Shown here piece by piece: positions 50,723 through 59,370 of a stretch of 64,000 nucleotides of DNA. The position numbers were made by a program, and so were the translations under genes. Source of the stretch: Actinoplanes solisilvae (GTDB lineage Bacteria > Actinomycetota > Actinomycetes > Mycobacteriales > Micromonosporaceae); assembly GCF_003999975.1 (NCBI RefSeq), contig NZ_RJAC01000036.1:1-64000 (forward strand), given 5' to 3'. The stretch's first letter is position 1. Each line of letters opens with the position of its first letter. The notes below the pieces were generated by a model, which ran no database searches, was not told where the DNA came from, and was given only the letters and a program-made list of their open reading frames with translations.

Positions 50723-51392
50723 GCCCGAGGGCAGGTCGACGCGGCCAAGTGCCGACGCTGAGGATGGTGCGCAGGCTGTAGGCGATCCGGGCCAGGCCGG
50801 CGGTCACAGCGATCACGGCAAGCGGCCGGGTGAGGAATCCGGAGTGCCCGGCGACGCCGATGATGATCAGGTCCCCGGCCATGGTCAGACCGGCGACGGT
50901 GGCCGTCGCGGCCAGCGCACGGCCGGGAGACGTCTCGGGCAGCCAGCGCATCAACCGGCCGGTGGTCGCCAGGGCTCCGGCGGAGGTCGCGAGGCCGGCG
51001 GCGATCAACGGAAGCACCGGGATCGCGGTGATCGAGGCGGCCAGGCCGGTGCGCCACGGGTCGGGGTGCAGAAGCAGTAGCCAGCAGATGCCGACCAGCG
51101 GTCCGGTGGCGACATAGGTGATCAGCGTCTGCCGGGCGTACGCGGTGGCGAGTTCTCCCGCAAAGGCGGCGGTGACCACATCCGGGGCGCCGAACTCGGC
51201 GGTCGCCGCGGTCGCCGCACGGCCGGCGGGTTCACCCCGGTCAGTCCGGTCGGCGACGGCTTGCTCGAGGCCGTCGCGCAGCTCGGCGAGGATCCGCGTC
51301 CGCGCGCGGCGAGGGCCGTACAGGCGGGCGGCGACCTCGTCGAGGTAGACCTGGATCGGGGTCTCGGCACCGGAGCCGGTCGACGGGTTCAT
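50688..51392 (-). CDS. HAAS-domain/permease-prefix membrane protein
   Basis: 234 residues. The N-terminal soluble part (ETPIQVYLDEVAARLYGPRR, ARTRILAELRDGLEQAV) is the HAAS-type signalling domain that usually accompanies PadR repressors. Four membrane helices follow. It overlaps the PadR stop by 4 bp, and the pair is a known PadR-target arrangement. Function unknown beyond that association. Confidence 0.8.
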   Translation of the reverse strand: MNPSTGSGAETPIQVYLDEVAARLYGPRRARTRILAELRDGLEQAVADRTDRGEPAGRAATAATAEFGAPDVVTAAFAGELATAYARQTLITYVATGPLVGICWLLLLHPDPWRTGLAASITAIPVLPLIAAGLATSAGALATTGRLMRWLPETSPGRALAATATVAGLTMAGDLIIIGVAGHSGFLTRPLAVIAVTAGLARIAYSLRTILSVGTWPRRPALGLKHLLRRRTTG

Positions 51393-51727
51393 GCCGGCGC
51401 CGGCTTTGTCCCGCCGCCGAGCAGCGCGGAGACTGCGATGGAGAACTCGTCCCAGAGGGCACGGTGTTCGCCGAGCGCCGCACGGCCCGCCGTCGTCAAG
51501 TGATAGGTGCGGCGGCGCCGGCCGCCGACGGTCTCCCAATCGCTGCCGATCAGGCCCGCACGTTCGAGGCGGTGCAGAGCCGGATAGACCGTGCCGGTAG
51601 GCAGGTCCAGCGTGCCGTTGCTGCCGGCCCGCAGCGACTCGATGACCGCGTATCCGTGCTGGGGGCCAGGCTCCAGCACGGCCAGCAGCAGCGCGTCCAC
51701 ATGGCCTTTGAGCAGTTCCGGGCGCAT
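51389..51727 (-). CDS. PadR-family transcriptional repressor
   Basis: 112 residues: MRPELLKGHVDALLLAVLEP, then GYAVIESLRAGSNGTLDLPT, VYPALHRLERAGLIGSDWE and GGRRRRTYHLTTAGRAAL, the full PadR winged helix and dimerisation helix. ATG at 51727 is preceded by GGAGGTGTGGTGTGGCG; a GTG six bases upstream is possible. It is divergent from the phosphotransferase at 51828, and the inverted repeat between them could be its operator. Confidence 0.9.
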   Translation of the reverse strand: MRPELLKGHVDALLLAVLEPGPQHGYAVIESLRAGSNGTLDLPTGTVYPALHRLERAGLIGSDWETVGGRRRRTYHLTTAGRAALGEHRALWDEFSIAVSALLGGGTKPAPA

Positions 51728-51785
51728 CGCCACACCACACCTCCGCTTCTGGCCGGTCTTGCGCGGCACGACCGGCCCGCCTACC

Positions 51786-51813
51786 GTAGCATCACAATAC
51801 TTTGCGACGCTAC
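51786..51813. promoter_or_regulatory. Candidate PadR operator
   Basis: GTAGC-N18-GCTAC inverted repeat around an A/T-rich centre, in the divergent promoter between padR (51727) and the gene at 51828. The low-GC centre stands out in this DNA. Confidence 0.45.
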
Positions 51814-51827
51814 ATATGGAGGAGTCC

Positions 51828-54047
51828 ATGGACGCCACGATGGTGAGGCTGGCCGAGGCCGTCGGTCTCGGCCAGGAGGTGGTGGGCGGAAAGGCAGCGG
51901 CGTTGGCCAAGCTCGCGGCAGGAGGGTTCGCGGTGCCGGCAGGGTTCATCATCACCGGAAGTGCCCACGACGATCCGGCCCTCGACGACCAGGTGTTGGC
52001 CGAAGCTGAGCGGCTGGGTGGCACGAGGTTCGCCGTCCGTTCGTCCGCGGCGGCCGAGGACTTGCCCGACGCCTCCTATGCCGGCCTGTATGACACAGTG
52101 CTCGACGTCGCCGCCGAACGACTCGGCGCCGCGGTTCGGGAATGCTTCGCCGGCGCCGGCTCATCCCGCGTCGCCGCTTATCGACAGCACCGCGGTGGTG
52201 ACGCGCCGGCGATGGCGGTCCTGGTCCAGGTCATGATCGACGCGGTCGCAGCCGGAGTCGCCTTCACCGCCCATCCAGTTACCGGCGACCGGAATCAGAT
52301 TCTTGTCACCGCCACGCACGGTCCCGGTGAGGCCCTGGTGTCCGGCCGGGCCGCAGGCGAGGAATGGGTCAGCGCGGACGGCCGAGCGACCTTGACCCGT
52401 CGCGGTCCGACCCGGGTGCTGAGCGGGCGTCAGGCCCGCGCTGTCGTCAGGCTGGCCGGCCGGGCCGCCGCCCTGTTCGGCCGGCCGCAGGACGTGGAGT
52501 GGGCGATCGACCGGGACGGCCACCTGTGGATGCTGCAGTCCCGGCCGATGACCGCCCTGCCGCCACCGGCGACCTGGCGGGCACCGGGTCCCGGATTATG
52601 GATGCGCAACTTCCGCCTCGGCGAATGGCTTCCCGAACCGGTCACCCCGCTGTTCGCGACCTGGCTGCTTCCCTTGATCGAGGCCGGCTACCTCGACGGC
52701 ATGCAAGCCACCGTCGGTGTCCGTGTCCCGTTCCGGTGGGAACTGGTCAACGGCTGGTACTACAACGCCGCCCCGATCCCCTCACCCGCACTGCTCGCAC
52801 GGGTGCTCAGGCACGGCCGCCGTACGGCGACGATCTTGTTCCACGCCCTTGTGCAAGCCGGCCGGAACCCCGTCGCCGCCGATCGTGCCGTCCTGACCAC
52901 GCTCGACCAACAATGGCGCGAGCAGGAACTACCCCGTTACCGGCAACTCGTCGCGGCCGCCACGGCCGAGATCCCCACGGCGGATCCACACCGGCTGGTG
53001 GAACTCGTCGACCAACTCGGGCGGCAGGCCGGCATCGCCCTGTGGTATCTGGCGATCGTCGGCGGCTCGGCGTGGAAAATGGAAGCCTGCCTGACCCGCT
53101 TCACCCGTCGTCATCTGGCCGCCGTCCTGACCGACCACGACGGTGGCTCGCAGTCGCTGTTGCGTGGGCTGCCCGGCGCCACACCCACGTTCGATCCGCA
53201 CGCGGTCCACAGCGCCGACTGGTACCACCCCACCGCCGCCGAACTCCCCGCGCCGGCGGACGGCGCGAGCACCGGCGACGACCGGCAAGCCGGGCTCGCC
53301 CCGCTCCGCCGCGCCGCCGAGCACGCGTGCGTCGCCGCTCTGGCCGGGCAGCCCCGCCGGCTCGCGCGGTTCGCCGCGCTGCTGCGAGTGACCCAGCGGT
53401 ACACCGTCATCCGGGAACAGCAGGCCCGCACATTCACCCTCGCCTGGCCGGCGCTACGGGACTGCGCACTTCGCCTCGGCCGGCACCTGCTCGACACCGG
53501 TGCGATCACGGACGTCGACGACGTGTTCTTCCGCACCCGCGCCGAGCTCGGCACCGCCCTGGCGGGTTCGCCGGTCGAGGTCACGACGCGCCGACGCGCG
53601 CGGTGGCAGCAACAGCAGCGGCTCCCGGCGCCGCTGTCCCTCGGCCGGCCACCCCGCCTGATCGGGGATGTCATCGCCCGCACCGTCGCGCGGGCCCGTC
53701 CCGCCGGCTTCGTGGCCGAGGCCGGCGGTGAGGTGATCGTCGGGCATCCCGCCTCCGCCGGCCAGGCCGCCGGCCCGGTCCGCATCATCACCGACCCTCA
53801 CGACTTCGCCACGTTCGGCGACGGTGACGTGCTTGTGGCCAAGGCGACCGCGCCCGCTTGGACGCCGCTGTTCGCCCGCGCCGCCGCCGTCGTCACCGAC
53901 GGCGGGACGCTCGCGGCGCACGCTTCACTGATTGCCCGGGAGTACGGCATTCCCGCCGTCGTCGGCACCGGCACCGCCACCACATCGCTCCGGACCGGCC
54001 AGCGCGTCACCGTCAATGGCACCAACGGCACTGTCACCGTCGAATGA
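51828..54047 (+). CDS. PEP-synthase-like phosphotransferase (rifampicin-phosphotransferase architecture)
   Basis: 739 residues. An N-terminal ATP-grasp domain (about 1-240) has VVGGKAAALAKLAAGGFAVP, FAVRSSAAAEDLPDASYAG and HPVTGDRNQILV. A long middle region (about 260-640) matches no family I can name. The C-terminal phosphohistidine domain carries VTDGGTLAAHASLIAREYGI with the swivelling histidine. ATP-grasp plus a His domain plus a variable middle is the plan of PEP synthases and rifampicin phosphotransferases. ATG follows GGAGGAGTCC. No pyruvate-binding domain is present, so the substrate may be unusual. Probably PadR-controlled. Confidence 0.78.
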   Translation: MDATMVRLAEAVGLGQEVVGGKAAALAKLAAGGFAVPAGFIITGSAHDDPALDDQVLAEAERLGGTRFAVRSSAAAEDLPDASYAGLYDTVLDVAAERLGAAVRECFAGAGSSRVAAYRQHRGGDAPAMAVLVQVMIDAVAAGVAFTAHPVTGDRNQILVTATHGPGEALVSGRAAGEEWVSADGRATLTRRGPTRVLSGRQARAVVRLAGRAAALFGRPQDVEWAIDRDGHLWMLQSRPMTALPPPATWRAPGPGLWMRNFRLGEWLPEPVTPLFATWLLPLIEAGYLDGMQATVGVRVPFRWELVNGWYYNAAPIPSPALLARVLRHGRRTATILFHALVQAGRNPVAADRAVLTTLDQQWREQELPRYRQLVAAATAEIPTADPHRLVELVDQLGRQAGIALWYLAIVGGSAWKMEACLTRFTRRHLAAVLTDHDGGSQSLLRGLPGATPTFDPHAVHSADWYHPTAAELPAPADGASTGDDRQAGLAPLRRAAEHACVAALAGQPRRLARFAALLRVTQRYTVIREQQARTFTLAWPALRDCALRLGRHLLDTGAITDVDDVFFRTRAELGTALAGSPVEVTTRRRARWQQQQRLPAPLSLGRPPRLIGDVIARTVARARPAGFVAEAGGEVIVGHPASAGQAAGPVRIITDPHDFATFGDGDVLVAKATAPAWTPLFARAAAVVTDGGTLAAHASLIAREYGIPAVVGTGTATTSLRTGQRVTVNGTNGTVTVE

Positions 54048-54299
54048 GTCGCGGGCCGACGCCACCGGCCGGTCGGCGGCATCAGGGCCGTTCGTCGACC
54101 CCGTGGCGAGAGCGACGACGGACACGCAGCAACTCGACGGCGACCGGCACTACGGACACGACGATCCCGACCAGGATCAGCTGTCGCGCACCGCCACAAT
54201 GCACGAGCCCGCACGCCTGTGGAATGCCGCACCAATTGTTCCGTACCGAAATTTCCGGCTCTGGTCCCGTGAGCCGACGGCTTGGCCGATACTTGCCGC

Positions 54300-54788
54300 A
54301 TGCCGGACATCGAGGTGACCGCCGCGGTCCTGGGCAGGCTCGTCGTTCAGGCGGGCCGAACGCTCGACGGGCCGTTCGGCGAGGTTGTCGAACGATACGG
54401 CCTCACCCGTAACGCATGGTGGCTGTTGACCGAGCTCTACCGCACCCGAAACGACGAGCTGACGACCATCGGCGAGCACGCCCGGCGAAGCGGTCTCGCG
54501 GCCTCGTCCGCCACGATCGCCACCGAACAGCTCACCAAGCGGCGCCTGACCAGGCGCTGGCGGCCGAAGGACAACCGCCGCACCACCTTCGTGGCCATCA
54601 CCGACGCCGGCTCCGATCTGGTCGACAGCGCCCGCGAAGATCTGGAGCGTTCCGTGTCCGGGCTCTACGACATCTTCGGCTACGAGGACCGCCGCATCTT
54701 GCACGACCTGCTGTCCCGGATCGTCCTCGGCGACCACCTCAGGTCCGGCCCTGCCGCGCGGGTGACGACCGCAATCGCGCGTGACTGA
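54300..54788 (+). CDS. MarR-family regulator
   Basis: 162 residues from the ATG at 54300. A MarR fold: TRNAWWLLTELYRTRNDELT, ARRSGLAASSATIATEQLTK (recognition helix), RRWRPKDNRRTTFVAITDAG (wing), and a dimerisation helix at both ends. GATACT 13 bp upstream suggests a leaderless transcript. It is 252 bp after the phosphotransferase stop; that gap holds no gene. Ligand and targets unknown. Confidence 0.82.
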   Translation: MPDIEVTAAVLGRLVVQAGRTLDGPFGEVVERYGLTRNAWWLLTELYRTRNDELTTIGEHARRSGLAASSATIATEQLTKRRLTRRWRPKDNRRTTFVAITDAGSDLVDSAREDLERSVSGLYDIFGYEDRRILHDLLSRIVLGDHLRSGPAARVTTAIARD

Positions 54789-54901
54789 TCGCCACCGGGA
54801 GCGATGCGGCGAGGATGGCGAAGCCCCGGCCACCGTTCGCGGCACAGAGAGTTTCACGACGGAAGTCTTGGGGATCGGAGGGGGCGGCCGATCATCCCGG
54901 C

Positions 54902-56152
54902 ATGAGAATCTTGTCGCCTTCGCGCCGGTCGGGCACCCGTCTGGTTCACGTCGGCCGGCAACCGATCTTCGACCGAACCGGGGACGTCGTCGCTTACGAG
55001 CTGCTGTTCCGTGGGAGCATGGAGGCGATAACGGCTGGTCGACGAGACACCTACGCGACCAGCGAGGTCATCGTCAACACCTTCACCGAATTCGGCATCG
55101 AAGAGGTCGTGGGCGATCGCATCTGTTTCATCAACCTCACCCGTGACTTTCTTGTCGGCGACCTGGCGCTGCCTTTCGGCCCGAGAAATGTCGTCCTCGA
55201 GGTCCTCGAGACTGTCGACGTCAACGATGATGTCATCGACGGCGTCGGCGCCCTGACGGATCAGGGCTACACCATCGCCCTCGACGACTTCGTTCTGGGC
55301 TCCGGCCATGAAAAACTGCTGCCGTATGCCTCGTACGTGAAGCTGGATCTGCTGCACTCCGATCCGCGCCGCCTCGACGAGGTGGTAGCCGCGTGCCGGG
55401 CCTACGATCACATCCAGATGGTCGCCGAAGGCTTGGAAACCAGCGAACACCTCGCTCTGTGCAATTCCTATGATTTCGAACTGCGTCAGGGCTACGTACT
55501 CAGCCGTCCTCAGGTTCTCACCACCGCACGCGTCACCTCGTCCAAGCTTCGCCGGCTCGAGCTGATCGCCGCGCTCTGCGCTGCCGACCCGGACCTGGAC
55601 CGCATCGTCTCGATCATCGTGAGCGATCCGGCGCTGACCATCCGGGTGTTACGCGCCAGCAATTCCGTCGCCGTCGGCGCGACAAGCAGGGTCTCTTCCG
55701 TACGGCAAGCCGTCGTCATGCTGGGTGTCGCCCAGATCCGCCAATGGGCTGTGCTGATGGTGGTCGAGGACACCGAGGAGGCGGCCGAGGCCCACCTGAT
55801 CGAGGCACTGACCCAGGCTCGGCTCTGTCAGCTCCTGGCACCGAAGTTCGGCGCCCACCCGGACGCCGGATTCATGACCGGTTTGATCACCGCAGTCGCC
55901 GGCCTGCTCGGCGTCAGCACCGCCTCGATGGCGCACCAGCTTCCACTCGCGCCCGACATCAAGACCGCCCTGGAGCGCGGAGCCGGCCCGCTCGGTCAAA
56001 TGTTGCGAGTGGTCGATGCCTATCAACGCGGAGACGTCATGCAGGCGGCTGCGGCCCACCAAACCGACGACCTCACCCGCGCAGTCATCGAGGCGATGCG
56101 CTGGGCGGCGAAAGCCACATCTTCACCTGCCGCCTCCTATGCGGGATCCTAG
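54902..56152 (+). CDS. EAL-HDOD signalling protein (YuxH-like)
   Basis: 416 residues. The EAL-like half (about 15-210) begins VGRQPIFDRTGDVVAYELLF and includes DDFVLGSGHEKLLPYASYVK and MVAEGLETSEHLALC, but the catalytic EVL motif is EVLETVD rather than EAL with the full metal set. Phosphodiesterase activity is therefore doubtful. The HDOD half (about 220-400) has VRQAVVMLGVAQIRQWAVLM. Such proteins read c-di-GMP or stress signals. There is no ribosome site before the ATG. Confidence 0.82.
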   Translation: MRILSPSRRSGTRLVHVGRQPIFDRTGDVVAYELLFRGSMEAITAGRRDTYATSEVIVNTFTEFGIEEVVGDRICFINLTRDFLVGDLALPFGPRNVVLEVLETVDVNDDVIDGVGALTDQGYTIALDDFVLGSGHEKLLPYASYVKLDLLHSDPRRLDEVVAACRAYDHIQMVAEGLETSEHLALCNSYDFELRQGYVLSRPQVLTTARVTSSKLRRLELIAALCAADPDLDRIVSIIVSDPALTIRVLRASNSVAVGATSRVSSVRQAVVMLGVAQIRQWAVLMVVEDTEEAAEAHLIEALTQARLCQLLAPKFGAHPDAGFMTGLITAVAGLLGVSTASMAHQLPLAPDIKTALERGAGPLGQMLRVVDAYQRGDVMQAAAAHQTDDLTRAVIEAMRWAAKATSSPAASYAGS

Positions 56153-56260
56153 GACTGCGCGGACCGCGGTGAGCAAGTCGGTATTGGCGAAGGGTTTGGC
56201 GAGGACCTGCCGGAACTTGCCACTCCAGCTGCCGCCGAGCCGGCCGCATACCACGGGGTC

Positions 56261-56274
56261 GGGACCAACGGCTC
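56261..56274 (+). promoter_or_regulatory. DosR-type box
   Basis: GGGACCAACGGCTC, ending 62 bp before the nitroreductase at 56336. The left 11 bases equal those of the box at 18698. Confidence 0.65.
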
Positions 56275-56335
56275 TGTCCCGCGCCGCCCGGCTGGACTGT
56301 CGTGGAGGTCAGCGGGACAACGTCGGGAGGCCGCC

Positions 56336-57376
56336 ATGAACAAGATCTCGCCATCGGTGTTGACCGAGGCCGTACGGCTCGCGACCATGTCACCCTCCCT
56401 GCACAACAGCCAGCCCTGGCGGTTCCGGGTCGGCACAAACACGGTCGAGGTGTACGCCGACCGCAGCCGCCGCCTCCAGGTGCTCGATCCGGCCGGCCGT
56501 GAGTTGCTGATCAGCGTGGGCGCCGCCGTCTTCACGCTGCGTCTGGCTCTGCGCAACGCCGGCCTGCGGAGCCGTGCCGACCTGTTTCCGGACCCCGGCG
56601 AGCCGGATCTGGTGGCTCGGGTGGCGCCGGACACCGCCCACCCGTCTCCGCCCGGACCGGCCTGTGAGGCGCTCATGGCGGCCGTCCCGCACCGGCACAC
56701 CAACCGATGGCCGTTCGCCCGGGCCGCGGTGCCGGCGGACGCCGTCGAGCACCTGTCCGACGCGGCCCGCCGCGAGGGCGCCCGGCTGCGGATGCTCAGC
56801 GCCGTCAGCCGGAACGCGGTGCTCGGCCTGTCACAGTCGGCGGACCGGCTGGTGCGCGCCCGGCCCGGCTATCGCGAGGAGCTGGTCCGCTGGGCCGCCG
56901 CCGGAGCCGGTCGGAGCGACGGCGTGCCCGGCTGGGCGATCGGCCCCTGGGACGCGCTCGAAGTGATCCCGGTCCGGGACTTCGCCAAGGCCTCGTCGCT
57001 GCCCGCCCCGACCGAATACTTCGAGCCGCACCCGGTCCTGCTGGTGCTGGCCACCTCCCGCGACGAACCGTCCGACCACGTACGGGCCGGCCAGGCCCTG
57101 CAACGGGTGCTGCTGACCGCCACCTGGCTGGATCTCGCGACCGCGCCGATCAGCCAGCCGATCGAGATACCGGAGATCCGGGCGAAGCTCGGGGGCGCCG
57201 GCGACGACTGGCCGGCGCAGATGGTGCTCCGGATCGGCTACGGCCGGATCACCACCCCGACGCCACGCCGGCCGCTCGACGAGGTCCTGCTTCCCGATCA
57301 ACGCCGGGACAAGAGCCAGAATCCGCCGATCCCGAGCGCGGGCTTCAGCCGGGACGCCGAACTGCCGAAGTCATGA
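56336..57376 (+). CDS. Acg-family nitroreductase-like flavoprotein, subgroup A
   Basis: 346 residues, a close paralogue of the protein at 1732: ATMSPSLHNSQPWRFRV, VPHRHTNRWPFARAAVP, ARPGYREELVRWAA, VRAGQALQRVLLTATWLDLA and IGYGRITTPTPRRPLDEVLL. The C-terminus has an extra tail of about 22 residues after the usual end. ATG follows GGGAGGCCGCC. With its own box it is a further regulon member 54 kb from its sister. FMN binding is expected. Confidence 0.87.
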   Translation: MNKISPSVLTEAVRLATMSPSLHNSQPWRFRVGTNTVEVYADRSRRLQVLDPAGRELLISVGAAVFTLRLALRNAGLRSRADLFPDPGEPDLVARVAPDTAHPSPPGPACEALMAAVPHRHTNRWPFARAAVPADAVEHLSDAARREGARLRMLSAVSRNAVLGLSQSADRLVRARPGYREELVRWAAAGAGRSDGVPGWAIGPWDALEVIPVRDFAKASSLPAPTEYFEPHPVLLVLATSRDEPSDHVRAGQALQRVLLTATWLDLATAPISQPIEIPEIRAKLGGAGDDWPAQMVLRIGYGRITTPTPRRPLDEVLLPDQRRDKSQNPPIPSAGFSRDAELPKS

Positions 57377-57436
57377 GTGACACGTGTGGTGGCTCCGGTC
57401 GTGCGCCCGACGCCGGACTGAGCTGAGGTGGTTTCT

Positions 57437-59056
57437 GTGCCGGCAACCTTTCGCAAGATCAAGATTGCGGTACGCCTGATGTCCAGCATGGCGATTCTTC
57501 TGGGGCTGATGATCACCATGATCGTCGTCGGGCTGTCGGCCATCTCGAATCAACGCCGGGCGACGGCGGACGTGCAGGACTACCGCACAGCGACCAGCCT
57601 GGCGATGCAAGTGAAGTTTCGGTCGGCTGACTTCAACGGCTGGCAGACCGCGTACGCCTTCGACGTGACCAGGGGCGTGCCGGACGCGGCGGCCGACAGT
57701 GCGGAGAGCCGGGCGGCCTTCCTCGCCGCGGCCGAAGCCTTCCGTACCGAGCTGAACGCGCTGAGCCAGGCCCGGCTCACGGCCCAGGACCGGGCCACCG
57801 TCAGCTCGGCGACGGCGATGTTCGACGAGTTCATGACGATGGATGCCAAGATCATCGCGAACTTCCGGACCGGCGATCCGGTACTCGTCACGGCCGCGGA
57901 ACGGCTCGTCGCGGTGGACGAGATCGCCATCTTCACCAAGCTGGCGGCGGCCGTGGACGACCTGGTCGCCTCCATCGACGACAGGTCCGCCGCCGCCGTT
58001 GCCGCCGCCACGGCGGCCTCGCGCACATCGTCGGCACTCATGCTGGCCGCGGGCGCCGGCGCGGTGACCGCGGGCGCGGCTCTCGGACTGCTCCTGACCC
58101 GCTCGATCACCCGGCCGCTGCGAGCGCTGAACCGACGGCTCCGCGACATCGCCGACGGGGAAGGCGATCTCACCCAGCGCGTCCACGACGACAGCCGCGA
58201 CGAGATCGGTCAGGCCGCGCGCAGCTTCAATCGCTTCGCCGAGCGCATGCAGGTGCTGGTGGGCAGGGTGGCGGCCGAGGCCGCCCGGGTGGCGCGCGCC
58301 GCCGACGAGTTGGGCACCATCAGCACGCAGCTCGCGGACGGCGCCGCCGGCACCAGCTCCCAGGCGGGCGTGGTCAGCTCCGGCGCCGAGGAGGTCTCCG
58401 CGATCGTCTCGACGATGGCCGCCTCCGCGGAACAGATGAGCGCGTCCATCGCCGAGATCTCCCGCAGCGCGAGCCGGGCGTCCGAGATCGTCGAGGACGG
58501 CGTCCGCGCCACCGCCGACGCCAACGAGACGGTCGCACGGCTCGGCGTCGCCTCCGCGGAGATCCAATCCGTCGTCGACCTGATCACCGCGATCGCCCAG
58601 CAGACCAACCTGCTGGCGTTGAACGCCACCATCGAGGCCGCGCGTGCCGGTGAGACCGGAAAAGGCTTCGCGGTGGTCGCCGGCGAGGTCAAGAACCTCG
58701 CTGAGCAGACCGCCACGGCGACCGAGACCATCGTGCGGCAGATCGCCGCCATCCGTGGCGGCAGCGAGGCGGCAGTCGAGGCGATCGCGCGGATCGGCAC
58801 GGTGGTGTCCGAGATCAACAGCACCCAACTGGCTATCGCGTCGGCGATCGAGGAGCAGACGGCGACGACCGCGGAGATGAGCCGCAACGTGGCGGAGACC
58901 GCCACGGGAGCGGGCGAGATCGCCGGCAGCATCCAGGACGTCGCGCAGACCGCGGAGCGGACGAGCACCGGTGCTTCACGCACTCAGGACACCGCGCAGG
59001 ACCTCGGCCACGCGTCCCATGACCTGCAATCCCTCGTGGCAACCTTCCGCTACTGA
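57437..59056 (+). CDS. Methyl-accepting chemotaxis-type receptor
   Basis: 539 residues from the GTG at 57437 (GAGGTGG upstream); a GTG at 57428 is possible. Membrane helices lie near 19-40 and 200-222 with a helical sensor between (TADVQDYRTATSLAMQVKFR onward). HAMP follows (ITRPLRALNRRLRDIADGEG), then the signalling helices with the tip IAQQTNLLALNATIEAARAG and GKGFAVVAGEVKNLAEQTA. Such receptors control CheA kinases in motile Actinoplanes-type spores. No che genes are in the window. Confidence 0.9.
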   Translation: MPATFRKIKIAVRLMSSMAILLGLMITMIVVGLSAISNQRRATADVQDYRTATSLAMQVKFRSADFNGWQTAYAFDVTRGVPDAAADSAESRAAFLAAAEAFRTELNALSQARLTAQDRATVSSATAMFDEFMTMDAKIIANFRTGDPVLVTAAERLVAVDEIAIFTKLAAAVDDLVASIDDRSAAAVAAATAASRTSSALMLAAGAGAVTAGAALGLLLTRSITRPLRALNRRLRDIADGEGDLTQRVHDDSRDEIGQAARSFNRFAERMQVLVGRVAAEAARVARAADELGTISTQLADGAAGTSSQAGVVSSGAEEVSAIVSTMAASAEQMSASIAEISRSASRASEIVEDGVRATADANETVARLGVASAEIQSVVDLITAIAQQTNLLALNATIEAARAGETGKGFAVVAGEVKNLAEQTATATETIVRQIAAIRGGSEAAVEAIARIGTVVSEINSTQLAIASAIEEQTATTAEMSRNVAETATGAGEIAGSIQDVAQTAERTSTGASRTQDTAQDLGHASHDLQSLVATFRY

Positions 59057-59370
59057 AAGCGTACGTACCTTCTTCCCGGTCCCCGGCGCCGTCGGCTTCT
59101 CGTCCGACGGCGACTGCGGACGAAGGACGATCCACGCACGGCAGACACCTGCGCATCCGCCACCGAGCTGAGTGGATTCAGCGCTTGCTGCCCCGACGCG
59201 TGGCCCAGGCGACGGACGGTCGCCACCCGGGCCGGGCACAGGTCTCGACCGCTCTCCCGGTTCCGGGTCGTTCGCCTCTGGGACACGCGATCGCACCGGT
59301 ACAGGCTCGACGCGACAGGACGTTCCAAAACCGGTGACAGCGGCCGGGTGATTCGTGAGGAGGCAAGGCG
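59057..59370. other. Intergenic region of 314 bp with a terminator-like hairpin
   Basis: A 9-bp stem (59087-59095 with 59104-59112, CGCCGTCGG/CCGACGGCG) lies 31 bp after the receptor stop and may end its transcript, though no T-run follows. The remaining 250 bp show no gene, box or other repeat. Confidence 0.5.
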
